Assembly: GCF_028867965.1 (NCBI RefSeq)
Contig: NZ_JAPQNT010000002.1
Coordinates: 186,001 to 250,000, forward strand
Source of the DNA: Flavobacterium sp. SUN046
Lineage (GTDB): Bacteria > Bacteroidota > Bacteroidia > Flavobacteriales > Flavobacteriaceae
Length of the DNA: 64,000 bases
Direction of reading: 5' to 3'
The translations under genes were made by a program, and so were the position numbers. The notes beneath the pieces are model-generated. The model searched no databases. It worked only from the letters and a program-made list of their open reading frames with translations, and had not been told where the DNA came from. Shown here piece after piece: positions 43,765 to 52,785 of the stretch. Position 1 is the first letter of the stretch. Each line of letters opens with the position of its first letter.

Positions 43765-44931
43765 TTATAAGTTAAATGGGTACCATTTTTCAGTAGAATT
43801 AGAAGAAGCAACTACATTTTCTATAAATTGCATGCCACGAACACCGTCATTTTCATTTGGAAAATCCAACATAATTTCGGTTGGTTTTTCACCTTTTAAA
43901 TCTGCCATTAAAGTTAGAGCAAAATTTCTGTAAATGTTGGCAAAAGCCTCTAAATAACCTTCAGGATGTCCGCCTGGAGTTCTACAATTAGAAGTCATAA
44001 ACGGACTCAAGTTTCCGTAATTGCTTCCAGCTCTGAGTAGTTGAGTAGGAGCATCCAGCCATTTTAATATAATTGTATTTGGTTCCATTTGATGCCATTC
44101 AATGCCACCTTTTTCACCATAGACTCTAATTTTTAGTGCATTTTCTTCACCAGCAGCAACTTGTGATGCCATTAGAACTCCATTAGCACCATTGTTAAAG
44201 CGTAGCAGTACATTTCCGTCGTCGTCTAGCATTCTTCCATCAACTTTAATAGTTAAATCGGCACACATTTCTGTTATTTGTAAACCAGTGATGTATTCGG
44301 CTAAATGAGCAGCATGCGTTCCAATATCGCCCATGCTTCCGCTTTTTCCGCTTTTAGTTGGATCGGTTCGCCAAGCAGCTTGAGCATTACCTTCTCTTTC
44401 TGAAAGTTTACTCAACCAGCCTTGCGGATATTCAACCCAAACTTTTCTTATGGCTCCTAAATCACCATTTTTTAGCATGGCTTTAGCTTGTTTAACCATT
44501 GGATGTCCTGAATACGTGTGAGTTAGACACAAGCGTAAACCAGTTTCTTGTACTTTAGCATGAAGAAGTTTGGCTTGTTCTAGGTTTAGTGTTATTGGTT
44601 TTTCAATTACTACATTAAATCCGTTTTCAAGTGCCATCATTGCGGGTTCAAAATGAGCAAAATTTGGAGTTACAATTGAAACAAAATCAATTCTTTCATC
44701 AGCAGGAAGCATTGCTTCTTTAGAAATCATATCTTGATAAGTAGTGTAAGTTCTATTTTCGTCAAGAAATAAATCCTTTCCAGATTCGATAGCACTTTCT
44801 GGATTAATACTTAACGCACCACATTTAATTTCAATTAAACCATCCATCCATAGTGCATGTCGGTGTATTGATCCAATAAACGCATCTCTTCCACCGCCAA
44901 TCATTCCCATTCTTAATTTTCTTGAGCTCAT
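43765..44931 (-). CDS. Gfo/Idh/MocA oxidoreductase of the 3-keto-sugar locus
   Basis: About 388 residues from the ATG at 44931 (36th codon of the open frame), chosen because it precedes the Rossmann motif RMGMIGGGRDAFIGSIHRHA. VSIVTPNFAHFEPAMMA, the catalytic-Lys motif VIEKPITLNLEQAK, LRLCLTHTYSGHPMVKQAK and MGDIGTHAAHLAEYITG follow. In glycoside 3-oxidation pathways such enzymes reduce 3-keto-glucose to glucose or act on 3-keto-glycosides. It is divergent from the permease gene at 45180, sharing a 248-base control region. Confidence 0.9.
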   Translation of the reverse strand: MSSRKLRMGMIGGGRDAFIGSIHRHALWMDGLIEIKCGALSINPESAIESGKDLFLDENRTYTTYQDMISKEAMLPADERIDFVSIVTPNFAHFEPAMMALENGFNVVIEKPITLNLEQAKLLHAKVQETGLRLCLTHTYSGHPMVKQAKAMLKNGDLGAIRKVWVEYPQGWLSKLSEREGNAQAAWRTDPTKSGKSGSMGDIGTHAAHLAEYITGLQITEMCADLTIKVDGRMLDDDGNVLLRFNNGANGVLMASQVAAGEENALKIRVYGEKGGIEWHQMEPNTIILKWLDAPTQLLRAGSNYGNLSPFMTSNCRTPGGHPEGYLEAFANIYRNFALTLMADLKGEKPTEIMLDFPNENDGVRGMQFIENVVASSNSTEKWYPFNL

Positions 44932-45016
44932 AGATTTTAATTTAATTTTTGAATAATTACCACAAACTTCAACAAAAAAAATAAATTTCACAATTTTTTT
45001 TAGGATTAATTCATTT

Positions 45017-45037
45017 ATTGCTTGAAAATGAAGCAAT
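45017..45037. promoter_or_regulatory. Inverted repeat in the divergent control region
   Basis: ATTGCTT, a seven-base spacer (GAAAATG) and AAGCAAT form a perfect inverted repeat between the divergent oxidoreductase and permease genes. It may be an operator for a sugar-responsive regulator, or a hairpin. A TAGATTTG -7-like box lies at 45096-45103 for the rightward operon. Confidence 0.35.
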
Positions 45038-45179
45038 TATTTTTTTATCTTGATTTTTTTCTTTATTTTTCTTTATATATAATGAAATTTATTTGTAGAT
45101 TTGATGAATTAAGTAAAAATATTAGTACTTATTTTTACACTTACTATAAAAAAACAACCTATAATTTGAATTATTAAAA

Positions 45180-46394
45180 ATGAAATTTACTACTAAAATT
45201 CAGCTTTCAGCTATGATGTTCTTCAACTTTTTTATATGGGGAATTTGGTTTGTAACCATGGGAACTTTTTTAACTAAAGGCGGAATTGGAGCTTCTGGTA
45301 CTCAAACCGGATTGGCTTATGGAACACAATGTTTGGGAGCAATAATTGCACCTTTTATTGTGGGAATGATTGCTGATAAATTTTTCTCGGCACAAAAAAT
45401 ATTAGCGGTTTTACATATTATTGGAGCAGGATTACTTTATTTATTGTCTACAAAATCTGATTTTGATTCATTTTATACTTTGTTGTTATTTTACATGATC
45501 TTGTTTATGCCAACATTAGCTTTGGTAAATTCGATTTCATTAAATCAAATGACTGATTCTGAAAAACAATTTGCAAATATTAGAGTATGGGGAACAATTG
45601 GTTGGATTGTATCAGGACTAATTATTGGTTGGATGGCATGGGAAACCTCGCCACAAACTTTAAATATTACTTTTTTAGTTGCTGCAATCGTTTCTTTGTT
45701 TTTTGGAATTTTCTGTTTTTTCTTGCCAAATACACCGCCGCCAAAAGCTGGTAAGAAAGTTAGTATTTCAGAAACACTTGGTTTGGATGCTCTGAAAGTT
45801 TTAGCTGATAAGAATTATTTGATTTTCTTTATTGCTTCGATTTTGATATGTATTCCGTTAGCATTTTATTACGGTCAAGCCAATCAGTTTTTAAATGAGG
45901 CTGGATTAGAAAGTGCTGCTGCAAAAATGACTTTGGGACAAGTTTCAGAAACATTATTTTTATTATTAATGCCTTTGTTTTTTGTACGATTTGGTGTAAA
46001 ACAAATGCTTTTAATTGGAATGATTGCTTGGGTTGTTCGTTATTTATTATTTGCTTACGGAAATGTAGATAATAATTTATGGATGTTATATTTAGGAATT
46101 ATTCTTCACGGAATTTGTTATGATTTCTTTTTTGTAACAGGTCAAATTTATACCGATCAAAAAGCTGGAGAAAACGTTCGTTCATCGGCGCAGGGTTTAA
46201 TTACATTAGCTACTTATGGAGTCGGAATGTATATAGGATTTTTTGTAGCTGGAATGATCGTTGATCAAAATGCAGCAGGCACAACTCACAATTGGAATGC
46301 TATTTGGATTTTTCCATGTCTTTTTGCTGCTGGAATAGCTTTATTCTTTTTTGTTTTCTTTAAAGAAAAAGCTAAAGTAACAGCAAGCAATTAG
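45180..46394 (+). CDS. MFS permease of the nucleoside:H+ symporter type
   Basis: 404 residues with about 12 transmembrane helices. FNFFIWGIWFVTMGTFL, QCLGAIIAPFIVGMIADKFF and ICYDFFFVTGQIYTDQKA are typical of the nucleoside transporter (NupG-like) branch, which in Bacteroidota is often found next to sugar dehydrogenase genes. It is first in the operon 45180-52716, with gaps of 11-32 bases. A role in importing 3-keto-sugars or monosaccharide products is inferred. Confidence 0.9.
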   Translation: MKFTTKIQLSAMMFFNFFIWGIWFVTMGTFLTKGGIGASGTQTGLAYGTQCLGAIIAPFIVGMIADKFFSAQKILAVLHIIGAGLLYLLSTKSDFDSFYTLLLFYMILFMPTLALVNSISLNQMTDSEKQFANIRVWGTIGWIVSGLIIGWMAWETSPQTLNITFLVAAIVSLFFGIFCFFLPNTPPPKAGKKVSISETLGLDALKVLADKNYLIFFIASILICIPLAFYYGQANQFLNEAGLESAAAKMTLGQVSETLFLLLMPLFFVRFGVKQMLLIGMIAWVVRYLLFAYGNVDNNLWMLYLGIILHGICYDFFFVTGQIYTDQKAGENVRSSAQGLITLATYGVGMYIGFFVAGMIVDQNAAGTTHNWNAIWIFPCLFAAGIALFFFVFFKEKAKVTASN

Positions 46395-46410
46395 TATTAA
46401 ATATTAAAAG

Positions 46411-47289
46411 ATGGAAAGAAGAAAAGTTATAAAAAATTTAGCATTAGGAAGTTTGATTCTTCCTAGTGGTATTGGTGCTTTTGCTTCTGTAAAAAGTCAA
46501 AATACGATACCTGAAATTAAAGATTTAAAAGGAAATATCAATCACTCTGTATGTCGTTGGACATTCGATCAATTATCTATTGAGGAACTTTGTTTATTGG
46601 TAAAAAAAATTGGTTTTTCCGCAATCGATTTAGTCGAACCAAAGGATTTTCCAACCTTAAAAAAACACGGAATTGATTCTTCAATGTGTACCGGAGCACA
46701 TATTAGCTTGACTGAAGGATGGAATGATGTAAAAAATCATCCGATTTTAATAAGCAATTATTTGAAATATATTGATTTGGTTGCTGATGCTGGTTACAAA
46801 AATCTCATTTGCTTTAGCGGAAATCGCAATGGTATGAGCGAAGAAATTGGTTTGAAAAATTGTGTAATTGGTTTGAAACAAATTATGGATAAAGCCGAAA
46901 AACGTGGCGTAATTATTCAAATGGAATTGTTTAATAGCAAAGTAAATCATCCCGATTATATGGCTGATTCTTCACGATGGGGAATTGAATTGTGCAAAGC
47001 ATTAGGAAGCGAAAATTTCAAATTGCTTTACGATATTTATCACATGCAAATTATGGAAGGCGATATTATTCATACAATTCAGGAACACAACCACTATTTC
47101 GGACATTATCACACAGCAGGTGTTCCTGGAAGACATGAAATTGACGAAACTCAAGAATTACACTATCCAGCAATTATGAGAGCCATTCTTGCAACAGGTT
47201 ATAAAGGATATGTTGCTCAAGAATTTATAGCAACAGCAAAAAATAAAGATAAGGCGCTGGAAACAGCAATTAAAATTTGTGACATTTAA
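46411..47289 (+). CDS. Exported sugar isomerase/epimerase-like TIM barrel (hydroxypyruvate isomerase type)
   Basis: 292 residues. The N-terminus MERRKVIKNLALGSLILP has a twin-arginine RRKVIK motif and hydrophobic core, so Tat export is likely. The TIM barrel (xylose isomerase-like AP endonuclease family 2) shows MELFNSKVNHPDYMA, LYDIYHMQIMEGDI, YFGHYHTAGVPGRHEID and GYVAQEFIAT, which carry the metal-binding Glu/Asp/His set. Substrate probably a keto-sugar of the 3-oxidation pathway. Confidence 0.88.
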   Translation: MERRKVIKNLALGSLILPSGIGAFASVKSQNTIPEIKDLKGNINHSVCRWTFDQLSIEELCLLVKKIGFSAIDLVEPKDFPTLKKHGIDSSMCTGAHISLTEGWNDVKNHPILISNYLKYIDLVADAGYKNLICFSGNRNGMSEEIGLKNCVIGLKQIMDKAEKRGVIIQMELFNSKVNHPDYMADSSRWGIELCKALGSENFKLLYDIYHMQIMEGDIIHTIQEHNHYFGHYHTAGVPGRHEIDETQELHYPAIMRAILATGYKGYVAQEFIATAKNKDKALETAIKICDI

Positions 47290-47321
47290 AAAAATAAAAT
47301 AACTATAAAAAAGTGTAAAAT

Positions 47322-49004
47322 ATGGCAGATAATAATTATGATGCAATTGTTGTTGGTTCAGGAATTTCTGGCGGATGGGCAGCTAAAGAGTTAACCGAAA
47401 AAGGATTGAAAGTTTTGCTTCTTGAAAGAGGGCATAATATTGAGCATATTAAAGGTTATGTAGAGCAAAACAAACCAATCTGGGATTATCCACACCGTCA
47501 TTACCGACCAACAAAACAAATGGTCGAGGATTATCCAAAACTAAAAAGAGATTATCCATTGAACGAAAGAAACTTATCTTATTGGGCAAGTGATAAAGAC
47601 AATCCTTATACTGAAACCAAACGATTTGATTGGTTTAGAGGATATCACGTAGGTGGTCGTTCCTTGATGTGGGGTAGACAATCGTACCGTTGGAGTGATT
47701 TAGATTTTGAAGCCAATTTAAAAGACGGAATAGCTATAGATTGGCCAATTAGATACAAAGATATTGCACCTTGGTATTCTTATGTAGAAAAATTTATTGG
47801 TGTAAGTGGTTCAACAGAAAATTTACCTCAATTACCTGATAGTGAGTTTTTACCACCAATGGAATTGAATGTTATTGAAAAAACTGCAGCTCAAAAAATT
47901 AAAGAGCATTACAAAAGCGCAAGAACTTTAATAATTGGTCGCGTTGCGCATGTAACCAAAGCTATAAAAGACAGAACTCCTTGTCAGTTTAGAAATATGT
48001 GCTGGAATGGTTGCCAATTTGGCGGTTATTTTTCTACACAATCGTCTACATTACCGGCAGCAGTAAAAACCGGAAATCTTACACTACGTCCGTTTTCTAT
48101 TGTGAAAGAAGTAAATTATGATAAGGCTACAAAAAAAGCTACTGGTGTTACTGTAGTTGATGCTGAGACTAATAAAGAAATGGTTTTTACTAGTAAAATT
48201 GTATTTTTATGTGCATCAACATTTAACTCTACTTGGGTTTTAATGAATTCTGCAAAAGATGTTTGGGAAGGCGGTTTAGGAAGTAGTAGTGGAGAATTAG
48301 GTCACAATGCAATGGACCACCATTTTAGATTAGGTGCATCAGGTGATTTTGAAGGTCATGAAGATTCATACTATTCTGGTTTTAGACCAAACGGATTTTA
48401 CATTCCAAGATTTAGAAACTTAAACGGTGAAAAAAGAAATTATTTAAGAGGTTTTGGATATCAAGGCGGAGCTTCAAGAAATGGATGGGAAAGTCAAGTT
48501 GCCGAAATGTCAATCGGAAAAGACTTGAAAGACCAATTTGGAGAACCAGGAAAATGGACAATCGGAGCAACTGCTTTTGGTGAAATGCTTCCGTACCACG
48601 AAAATAAAATAAGTTTAGATCCTACTAAAAAAGATAAATGGGGATTACCTGTTTTGAATTTTGATATAGAAATCAAAGAAAACGAAAAGAAAATGCGTGA
48701 AGACATGAAAAACGACATGAAAGAAATGTTGGAAATCGCAGGTGCTAAAAACGTAAATATTTTCGAATCAGATTATGCTCCAGGAATGGGAATTCATGAA
48801 ATGGGAACTGCACGAATGGGTAGAGATCCTAAAACTTCGGTATTGAATGGTAACAATCAAGTCTGGGATTGCTTAAATGTTTTTGTAACCGATGGTTCAT
48901 GCATGACTTCTGCAAGTTGCGTAAATCCGTCATTAACTTACATGGCGTTAACAGCTAGAGCAGCAGATTTTGCAGTATCAGAATTGAAAAAAGGAAATTT
49001 ATAA
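47322..49004 (+). CDS. GMC-family FAD-dependent sugar/glycoside oxidoreductase (large subunit)
   Basis: 560 residues. FAD-binding DAIVVGSGISGGWAAKEL at the N-terminus and LLLERG, the GGRSLMWGRQSYRW region, and the C-terminal GMC domain with GIHEMGTARMG and ASCVNPSLTYMALTARAAD. It has no signal peptide; the neighbour at 49035 carries a Tat signal, so the folded complex may be exported together. Such enzymes, with a gluconate 2-dehydrogenase subunit-3-like partner and a cytochrome c, oxidise C3 of glucosides (glucoside 3-dehydrogenase) or C1 or C5 of aldoses; the context favours C3. Confidence 0.93.
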   Translation: MADNNYDAIVVGSGISGGWAAKELTEKGLKVLLLERGHNIEHIKGYVEQNKPIWDYPHRHYRPTKQMVEDYPKLKRDYPLNERNLSYWASDKDNPYTETKRFDWFRGYHVGGRSLMWGRQSYRWSDLDFEANLKDGIAIDWPIRYKDIAPWYSYVEKFIGVSGSTENLPQLPDSEFLPPMELNVIEKTAAQKIKEHYKSARTLIIGRVAHVTKAIKDRTPCQFRNMCWNGCQFGGYFSTQSSTLPAAVKTGNLTLRPFSIVKEVNYDKATKKATGVTVVDAETNKEMVFTSKIVFLCASTFNSTWVLMNSAKDVWEGGLGSSSGELGHNAMDHHFRLGASGDFEGHEDSYYSGFRPNGFYIPRFRNLNGEKRNYLRGFGYQGGASRNGWESQVAEMSIGKDLKDQFGEPGKWTIGATAFGEMLPYHENKISLDPTKKDKWGLPVLNFDIEIKENEKKMREDMKNDMKEMLEIAGAKNVNIFESDYAPGMGIHEMGTARMGRDPKTSVLNGNNQVWDCLNVFVTDGSCMTSASCVNPSLTYMALTARAADFAVSELKKGNL

Positions 49005-49034
49005 AAGCTTTTAATTAATTTTAAAATAAGAAAT

Positions 49035-49571
49035 ATGAATCGTAGAGACTTAATAAAAAATATAGCAATTATCAGTGGCGGATTGTTCATTGGTTCCAAT
49101 TTTCTTTTAACAAGTTGTAAAAGAGATGATGCTGGTTCGTTGGTTTTGAGTGAGGATTTAATGAAATTACTTGCCGAAATTAGTGATACAATTATTCCTG
49201 AAACTAATACTGTTGGCGCCAAATCTGTAAAAGCAGCTGAATTTATTGGTGTAGTTTTTCAAGATATTTACAGTGAAAAAGAGCAACAAGATTTTATTGC
49301 TGCATTAAATTTAGTTAATGATAAAGCTAAAGAATTAGAAGGTGCTGATTTTGCAAAACTTTCGGCAGAAAAACGAGTTGCAGTATTTAATAAAGTAAAA
49401 GATCCTAAGAATTCTGGATTTTTGTCAATGTATCAAATGGTATTGTTTGCTTATCTAACTTCTGAAAAAGGTATGCAAGCATCATTTAGATATGTGCCAG
49501 TTCCTGGAGTACAAAAAGGAGAGATACCATACAAAAAAGGAGATAAAATGTTTGTTGGATTGAACGGATAA
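49035..49571 (+). CDS. Gluconate 2-dehydrogenase subunit 3-like small subunit, Tat lipoprotein
   Basis: 178 residues. MNRRDLIKNIAIISGGLFIG gives a twin-arginine motif, and LLTSCKRDD a lipobox, so it looks like a Tat-exported lipoprotein. The rest (IPETNTVGAKSVKAAEFIGV, YQMVLFAYLTSEKG, YVPVPGV) matches the gluconate 2-dehydrogenase subunit 3 family, which chaperones and co-exports the GMC flavoprotein. It lies 30 bases after the GMC gene. Confidence 0.92.
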   Translation: MNRRDLIKNIAIISGGLFIGSNFLLTSCKRDDAGSLVLSEDLMKLLAEISDTIIPETNTVGAKSVKAAEFIGVVFQDIYSEKEQQDFIAALNLVNDKAKELEGADFAKLSAEKRVAVFNKVKDPKNSGFLSMYQMVLFAYLTSEKGMQASFRYVPVPGVQKGEIPYKKGDKMFVGLNG

Positions 49572-49589
49572 TTTAAAAATCATTAAGAA

Positions 49590-50450
49590 ATGGACAGAAG
49601 AAAATTTATAACAAGAACAGCTCAAGCAACTGCTTTGTTGGCTGTTTTACCAAATATTGCATGCGCTAGCACCACTAATGGAAGTGGAATTTTTAATGAA
49701 TTTGGAATTCAACTCTGGACATTAAGAGATATTATATATGCTAATCCACAAAAAACTATAGCTGAAGTTGGAAAAATGGGATTCACTCAAATTGAAAGCT
49801 TTGAAGGTGAAAAAGGTATTTTTTGGGGAATGAAACCAGCCGAATTCAAATCATTTTTAGATGGCGAAGGATTAAAATTAATAAGTTCACACTGCAATTG
49901 GCAAATCGATTTAGCTCGAAAGGCAGACGAAGTGGCTAGTGTTGGAGGTAAATATTTAATGTGTCCATGGTTAGGTCCGCAAAAATCAATTGATGATTTT
50001 AAAAGTTATGCTGATAAATTCAATAAAGCTGGAGAAATATGCAAAAAAGCAGGAATTAAATTCGCTTACCACAATCACGATTATTCGTTTAAAGAATTAG
50101 ATGGTCAAATTCCGCAGCAAGTAATGATGGATTTGACTGATGCAAATTTAGTAGATTTTGAAATGGATATGTATTGGGTGGTAACGGCCGGAATAAATCC
50201 AATTGAATATATGACTAAATACAAAAATCGTTTCCAATTATGCCATATCAAAGATAGAATTAAAGATGCTAAAGAACCATTTGCTTCATGCACACTCGGA
50301 GAAGGAAGTATCGATTATGCCAAAATTCTAAAGGAAGCAAAAGCGTTAAATATGAAATATTTTATCTACGAACAAGAAAAATATGATGATAAAGGCGTAC
50401 TTTTCGATGCTGAGCAAAGTGCAGCATATTTAAAGAAATTGAAAAAATAA
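49590..50450 (+). CDS. Exported sugar isomerase/epimerase-like TIM barrel
   Basis: 286 residues; MDRRKFITRTAQATALLAVL is a twin-arginine signal (RRKFI). The barrel shows FGIQLWTLRDII, KIGMGFTQIESFEG-like strand (GFTQIESFEG), AYHNHDYSFKEL, VDFEMDMYWVVTAGINP and QLCHIKDRI with the metal ligands Glu, Asp, His and Glu/Asp. It is a paralogue of the 46411 and 50473 proteins. Best fits a 3-keto-glycoside processing lyase/hydratase or isomerase role; the substrate is unproven. Confidence 0.88.
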   Translation: MDRRKFITRTAQATALLAVLPNIACASTTNGSGIFNEFGIQLWTLRDIIYANPQKTIAEVGKMGFTQIESFEGEKGIFWGMKPAEFKSFLDGEGLKLISSHCNWQIDLARKADEVASVGGKYLMCPWLGPQKSIDDFKSYADKFNKAGEICKKAGIKFAYHNHDYSFKELDGQIPQQVMMDLTDANLVDFEMDMYWVVTAGINPIEYMTKYKNRFQLCHIKDRIKDAKEPFASCTLGEGSIDYAKILKEAKALNMKYFIYEQEKYDDKGVLFDAEQSAAYLKKLKK

Positions 50451-50472
50451 TATTTGAAAGTTATCAATTTAA

Positions 50473-51525
50473 ATGAAAACAATAAAAGGACCAGCAATTT
50501 TTTTAGCTCAGTTTTATGGAGATAAAGCTCCGTTTGATACAATAGACAATATTTGTCAATGGGCTGCTAATCTTGGCTACAAAGGTGTTCAGATTCCAAC
50601 TTGGGATGCTACTTATTTTAACTTACAAAAAGTTGCCGAAGACAAGGTTTTCGCTCAAGAATATAAAGCTAAAATTAATAGTTACGGATTAGAAATAACC
50701 GAATTATCAACACATTTGCAAGGTCAATTAATTGCTGTAAATCCTGCTTACGATCAGCTTTTTGATGGTTTTGCACCCGATTCTTGCAAGAATAATCCAA
50801 AAGCTAGATACGAATGGGCAGTGCAACAATTGAAATGGGCAGCAAAAGCATCTGAGAATTTAGGACTAACTGCTCACGTAACTTTTAGCGGTTCATTACT
50901 TTGGCATACCGTTTATCCGTGGCCACAACGACCTAACGGATTGGTAGAAGAAGGTTTTACCGAATTAGCGAAACGTTGGACTCCAATTTTGAATGAGTTT
51001 GATAATTCAGGAGTAGATTTGTGTTATGAAGTTCACGCAGGCGAAGATTTGCACGATGGTGTTTCTTATGAAATGTTTTTAGATAAAGTTAACCAACATC
51101 CACGTGCTTGTTTGTTGTACGACCCATCCCATTTTGTATTGCAATGTTTAGATTATGTAACCTACATTGACCATTATCATGAGCGAATTAGAGCTTGTCA
51201 TATCAAGGATGCCGAATTTAATCCGAATGGAAAACAAGGCGTTTATGGTGGATTTCAAAACTGGAAAGATAGAGCTGGAAGATTTCGCTCTTTAGGTGAT
51301 GGACAAGTAGATTTTAAAAAAGTTTTTAGTAAATTAGCACACTATGATTTTCCAGGCTGGGCTGTTCTTGAGTGGGAATGTTGTTACAAAAATCAAGAAG
51401 ATGGCGCTAAAGAAGGAGTCGAGTTTATTAAAAATCATATCATAAAAGTGACAGATAAAGCATTTGATGATTTTGCTGGTGTATCTCAAGATAAAGAGTT
51501 TAACAAAAGAATATTAGGAATTTAA
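50473..51525 (+). CDS. Cytoplasmic sugar isomerase/epimerase-like TIM barrel
   Basis: 350 residues and no signal peptide, unlike its two operon paralogues. Barrel motifs include KGVQIPTWDATYFNL, EITELSTHLQGQLIAV, CYEVHAGEDLHDGV, LLYDPSHFVLQCLDYVTYI and ACHIKDAEFNPNG, then WAVLEWECCYKN. This larger subfamily is commonly associated with sugar catabolic loci of Bacteroidota. It may act on imported product of the exported enzymes. Confidence 0.9.
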   Translation: MKTIKGPAIFLAQFYGDKAPFDTIDNICQWAANLGYKGVQIPTWDATYFNLQKVAEDKVFAQEYKAKINSYGLEITELSTHLQGQLIAVNPAYDQLFDGFAPDSCKNNPKARYEWAVQQLKWAAKASENLGLTAHVTFSGSLLWHTVYPWPQRPNGLVEEGFTELAKRWTPILNEFDNSGVDLCYEVHAGEDLHDGVSYEMFLDKVNQHPRACLLYDPSHFVLQCLDYVTYIDHYHERIRACHIKDAEFNPNGKQGVYGGFQNWKDRAGRFRSLGDGQVDFKKVFSKLAHYDFPGWAVLEWECCYKNQEDGAKEGVEFIKNHIIKVTDKAFDDFAGVSQDKEFNKRILGI

Positions 51526-51547
51526 AAATATAAGAATATAAATAATT

Positions 51548-51952
51548 ATGAAAAAAGTAATTTTACTAGCAACATTTGCAGCCGTTTTAATTTCATGTGG
51601 CGACAAGAAAAAAGAAACTACAGATGAAACTGATTTTAATGCAACTGATACTTCATTTACAGAAAAAAAAGAAGTAAAAGATGGTGAAGATGTTCCAGCT
51701 GAATTTAAAAAAGGTGCCGATTTAATTGCTGCTAGCGATTGTTTGGGATGTCACAATGTAAACGATAAAATAGTTGGTCCGACATACAAGGAAGTTGCCG
51801 CAAAATATACAGATAAAGACGAAGCAATGTTGGTTCAAAAAATTATAGAAGGCGGAAAAGGAAATTGGGGTGAAGTTCCAATGACTGCACATCCAAATGT
51901 TACTAAAGAGGACGCGTCAGAAATGGTAAAATATATTCTATCATTAAAATAA
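51548..51952 (+). CDS. Lipoprotein c-type cytochrome
   Basis: 134 residues. Lipobox VLISCGDKK (signal peptide MKKVILLATFAAV), then a class I cytochrome c fold with heme motif CLGCH at about residue 68 and the distal Met in EVPMTAHP. It would accept electrons from the GMC dehydrogenase in the periplasm and hand them to the respiratory chain. Gap to the preceding gene is 22 bases. Confidence 0.93.
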   Translation: MKKVILLATFAAVLISCGDKKKETTDETDFNATDTSFTEKKEVKDGEDVPAEFKKGADLIAASDCLGCHNVNDKIVGPTYKEVAAKYTDKDEAMLVQKIIEGGKGNWGEVPMTAHPNVTKEDASEMVKYILSLK

Positions 51953-51963
51953 TATAAAATCAA

Positions 51964-52716
51964 ATGAAAAAAATAATAGCTGTTGCTGTGATTACTTTAT
52001 CAATATTAGCTTGCAAAAACGGAAGTGCAACTACTGATGAGAATAAAAATGGTGGAAATAATACGTTGTCTTCTCAAGAACGAAAAGACGGTTGGAAATT
52101 GTTGTTTGACGGAAAATCAATTGAAGGTTGGCACAAATACGGTACCGATTCTATAGGAAAAGCTTGGGTAATTGACGATGAATCAATTCATTTAGAAGTT
52201 TCTGATAAAAAGGATTGGCAAACTAAAAATGGCGGCGATATTTTATCTAAAAAAGAGTATTCAAATTATCATTTACAGTTGGATTGGAAAATTTCTAAAG
52301 ATGGAAATAGCGGTATAATTTTCAATGTTCATGAAGATCCAAAAATGTATAAATATCCATGGATGACTGGTCCAGAAATGCAAGTTTTAGATAATGATGG
52401 GCATCCAGATGCTAAAATTATCAAGCACAGAGCTGGAGATTTATATGATTTAATCACATCGAAAGAAACAGTTAAAAAATATGGCGAATGGAATCATGCT
52501 GAAATTATTTCTGATCACGGAAATTTAAAATTCTTTTTAAATGGAGAAAAAGTTGTTGAAACAACAATGTGGGACGATAATTGGAGAAACATGATTGCAA
52601 AATCTAAATTCCATGAATTTGCTGGATTTGGAACTTACAAATCGGGTAAATTGTGTTTGCAAGATCACGGAAATAATGTTTGGTTTAGAAATATCAAAAT
52701 TAAAGAATTGAACTAA
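51964..52716 (+). CDS. DUF1080 (3-keto-disaccharide hydrolase) lipoprotein
   Basis: 250 residues, lipobox LSILACKNG. The lectin-like beta-sandwich has GWKLLFDGKSIEGWHKYG, KEYSNYHLQLDWKISKDGNSG and the central GIIFNVHEDPKMYKYPW, with the Cys and His of the family's C-terminal block (NNVWFRNIKIKEL). Pfam names the family 3-keto-disaccharide hydrolase; it cleaves 3-ketoglycosidic bonds by elimination/hydration. Last gene of the operon, followed by a strong terminator. Confidence 0.92.
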   Translation: MKKIIAVAVITLSILACKNGSATTDENKNGGNNTLSSQERKDGWKLLFDGKSIEGWHKYGTDSIGKAWVIDDESIHLEVSDKKDWQTKNGGDILSKKEYSNYHLQLDWKISKDGNSGIIFNVHEDPKMYKYPWMTGPEMQVLDNDGHPDAKIIKHRAGDLYDLITSKETVKKYGEWNHAEIISDHGNLKFFLNGEKVVETTMWDDNWRNMIAKSKFHEFAGFGTYKSGKLCLQDHGNNVWFRNIKIKELN

Positions 52717-52738
52717 ATTTTAAATTAATAGTTACATA

Positions 52739-52777
52739 AAAACCAATGAAAGTCAATCATTCATTGGTTTTCTTTTT
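52739..52777 (+). terminator. Terminator of the 3-keto-sugar operon
   Basis: AAAACCAATGAA/TTCATTGGTTTT is a perfect 12-pair stem around AGTCAATCA, followed by CTTTTTT. Confidence 0.93.
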
Positions 52778-52785
52778 TATCAAAT

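Noticed and set aside
44932..45036. The 35 extra codons at the start of the longest frame of the 43765 oxidoreductase gene
   Set aside because: They encode a Lys/Phe/Ile-rich stretch that precedes the Rossmann motif, and they overlap the likely control region; the ATG at 44931 fits the family better.
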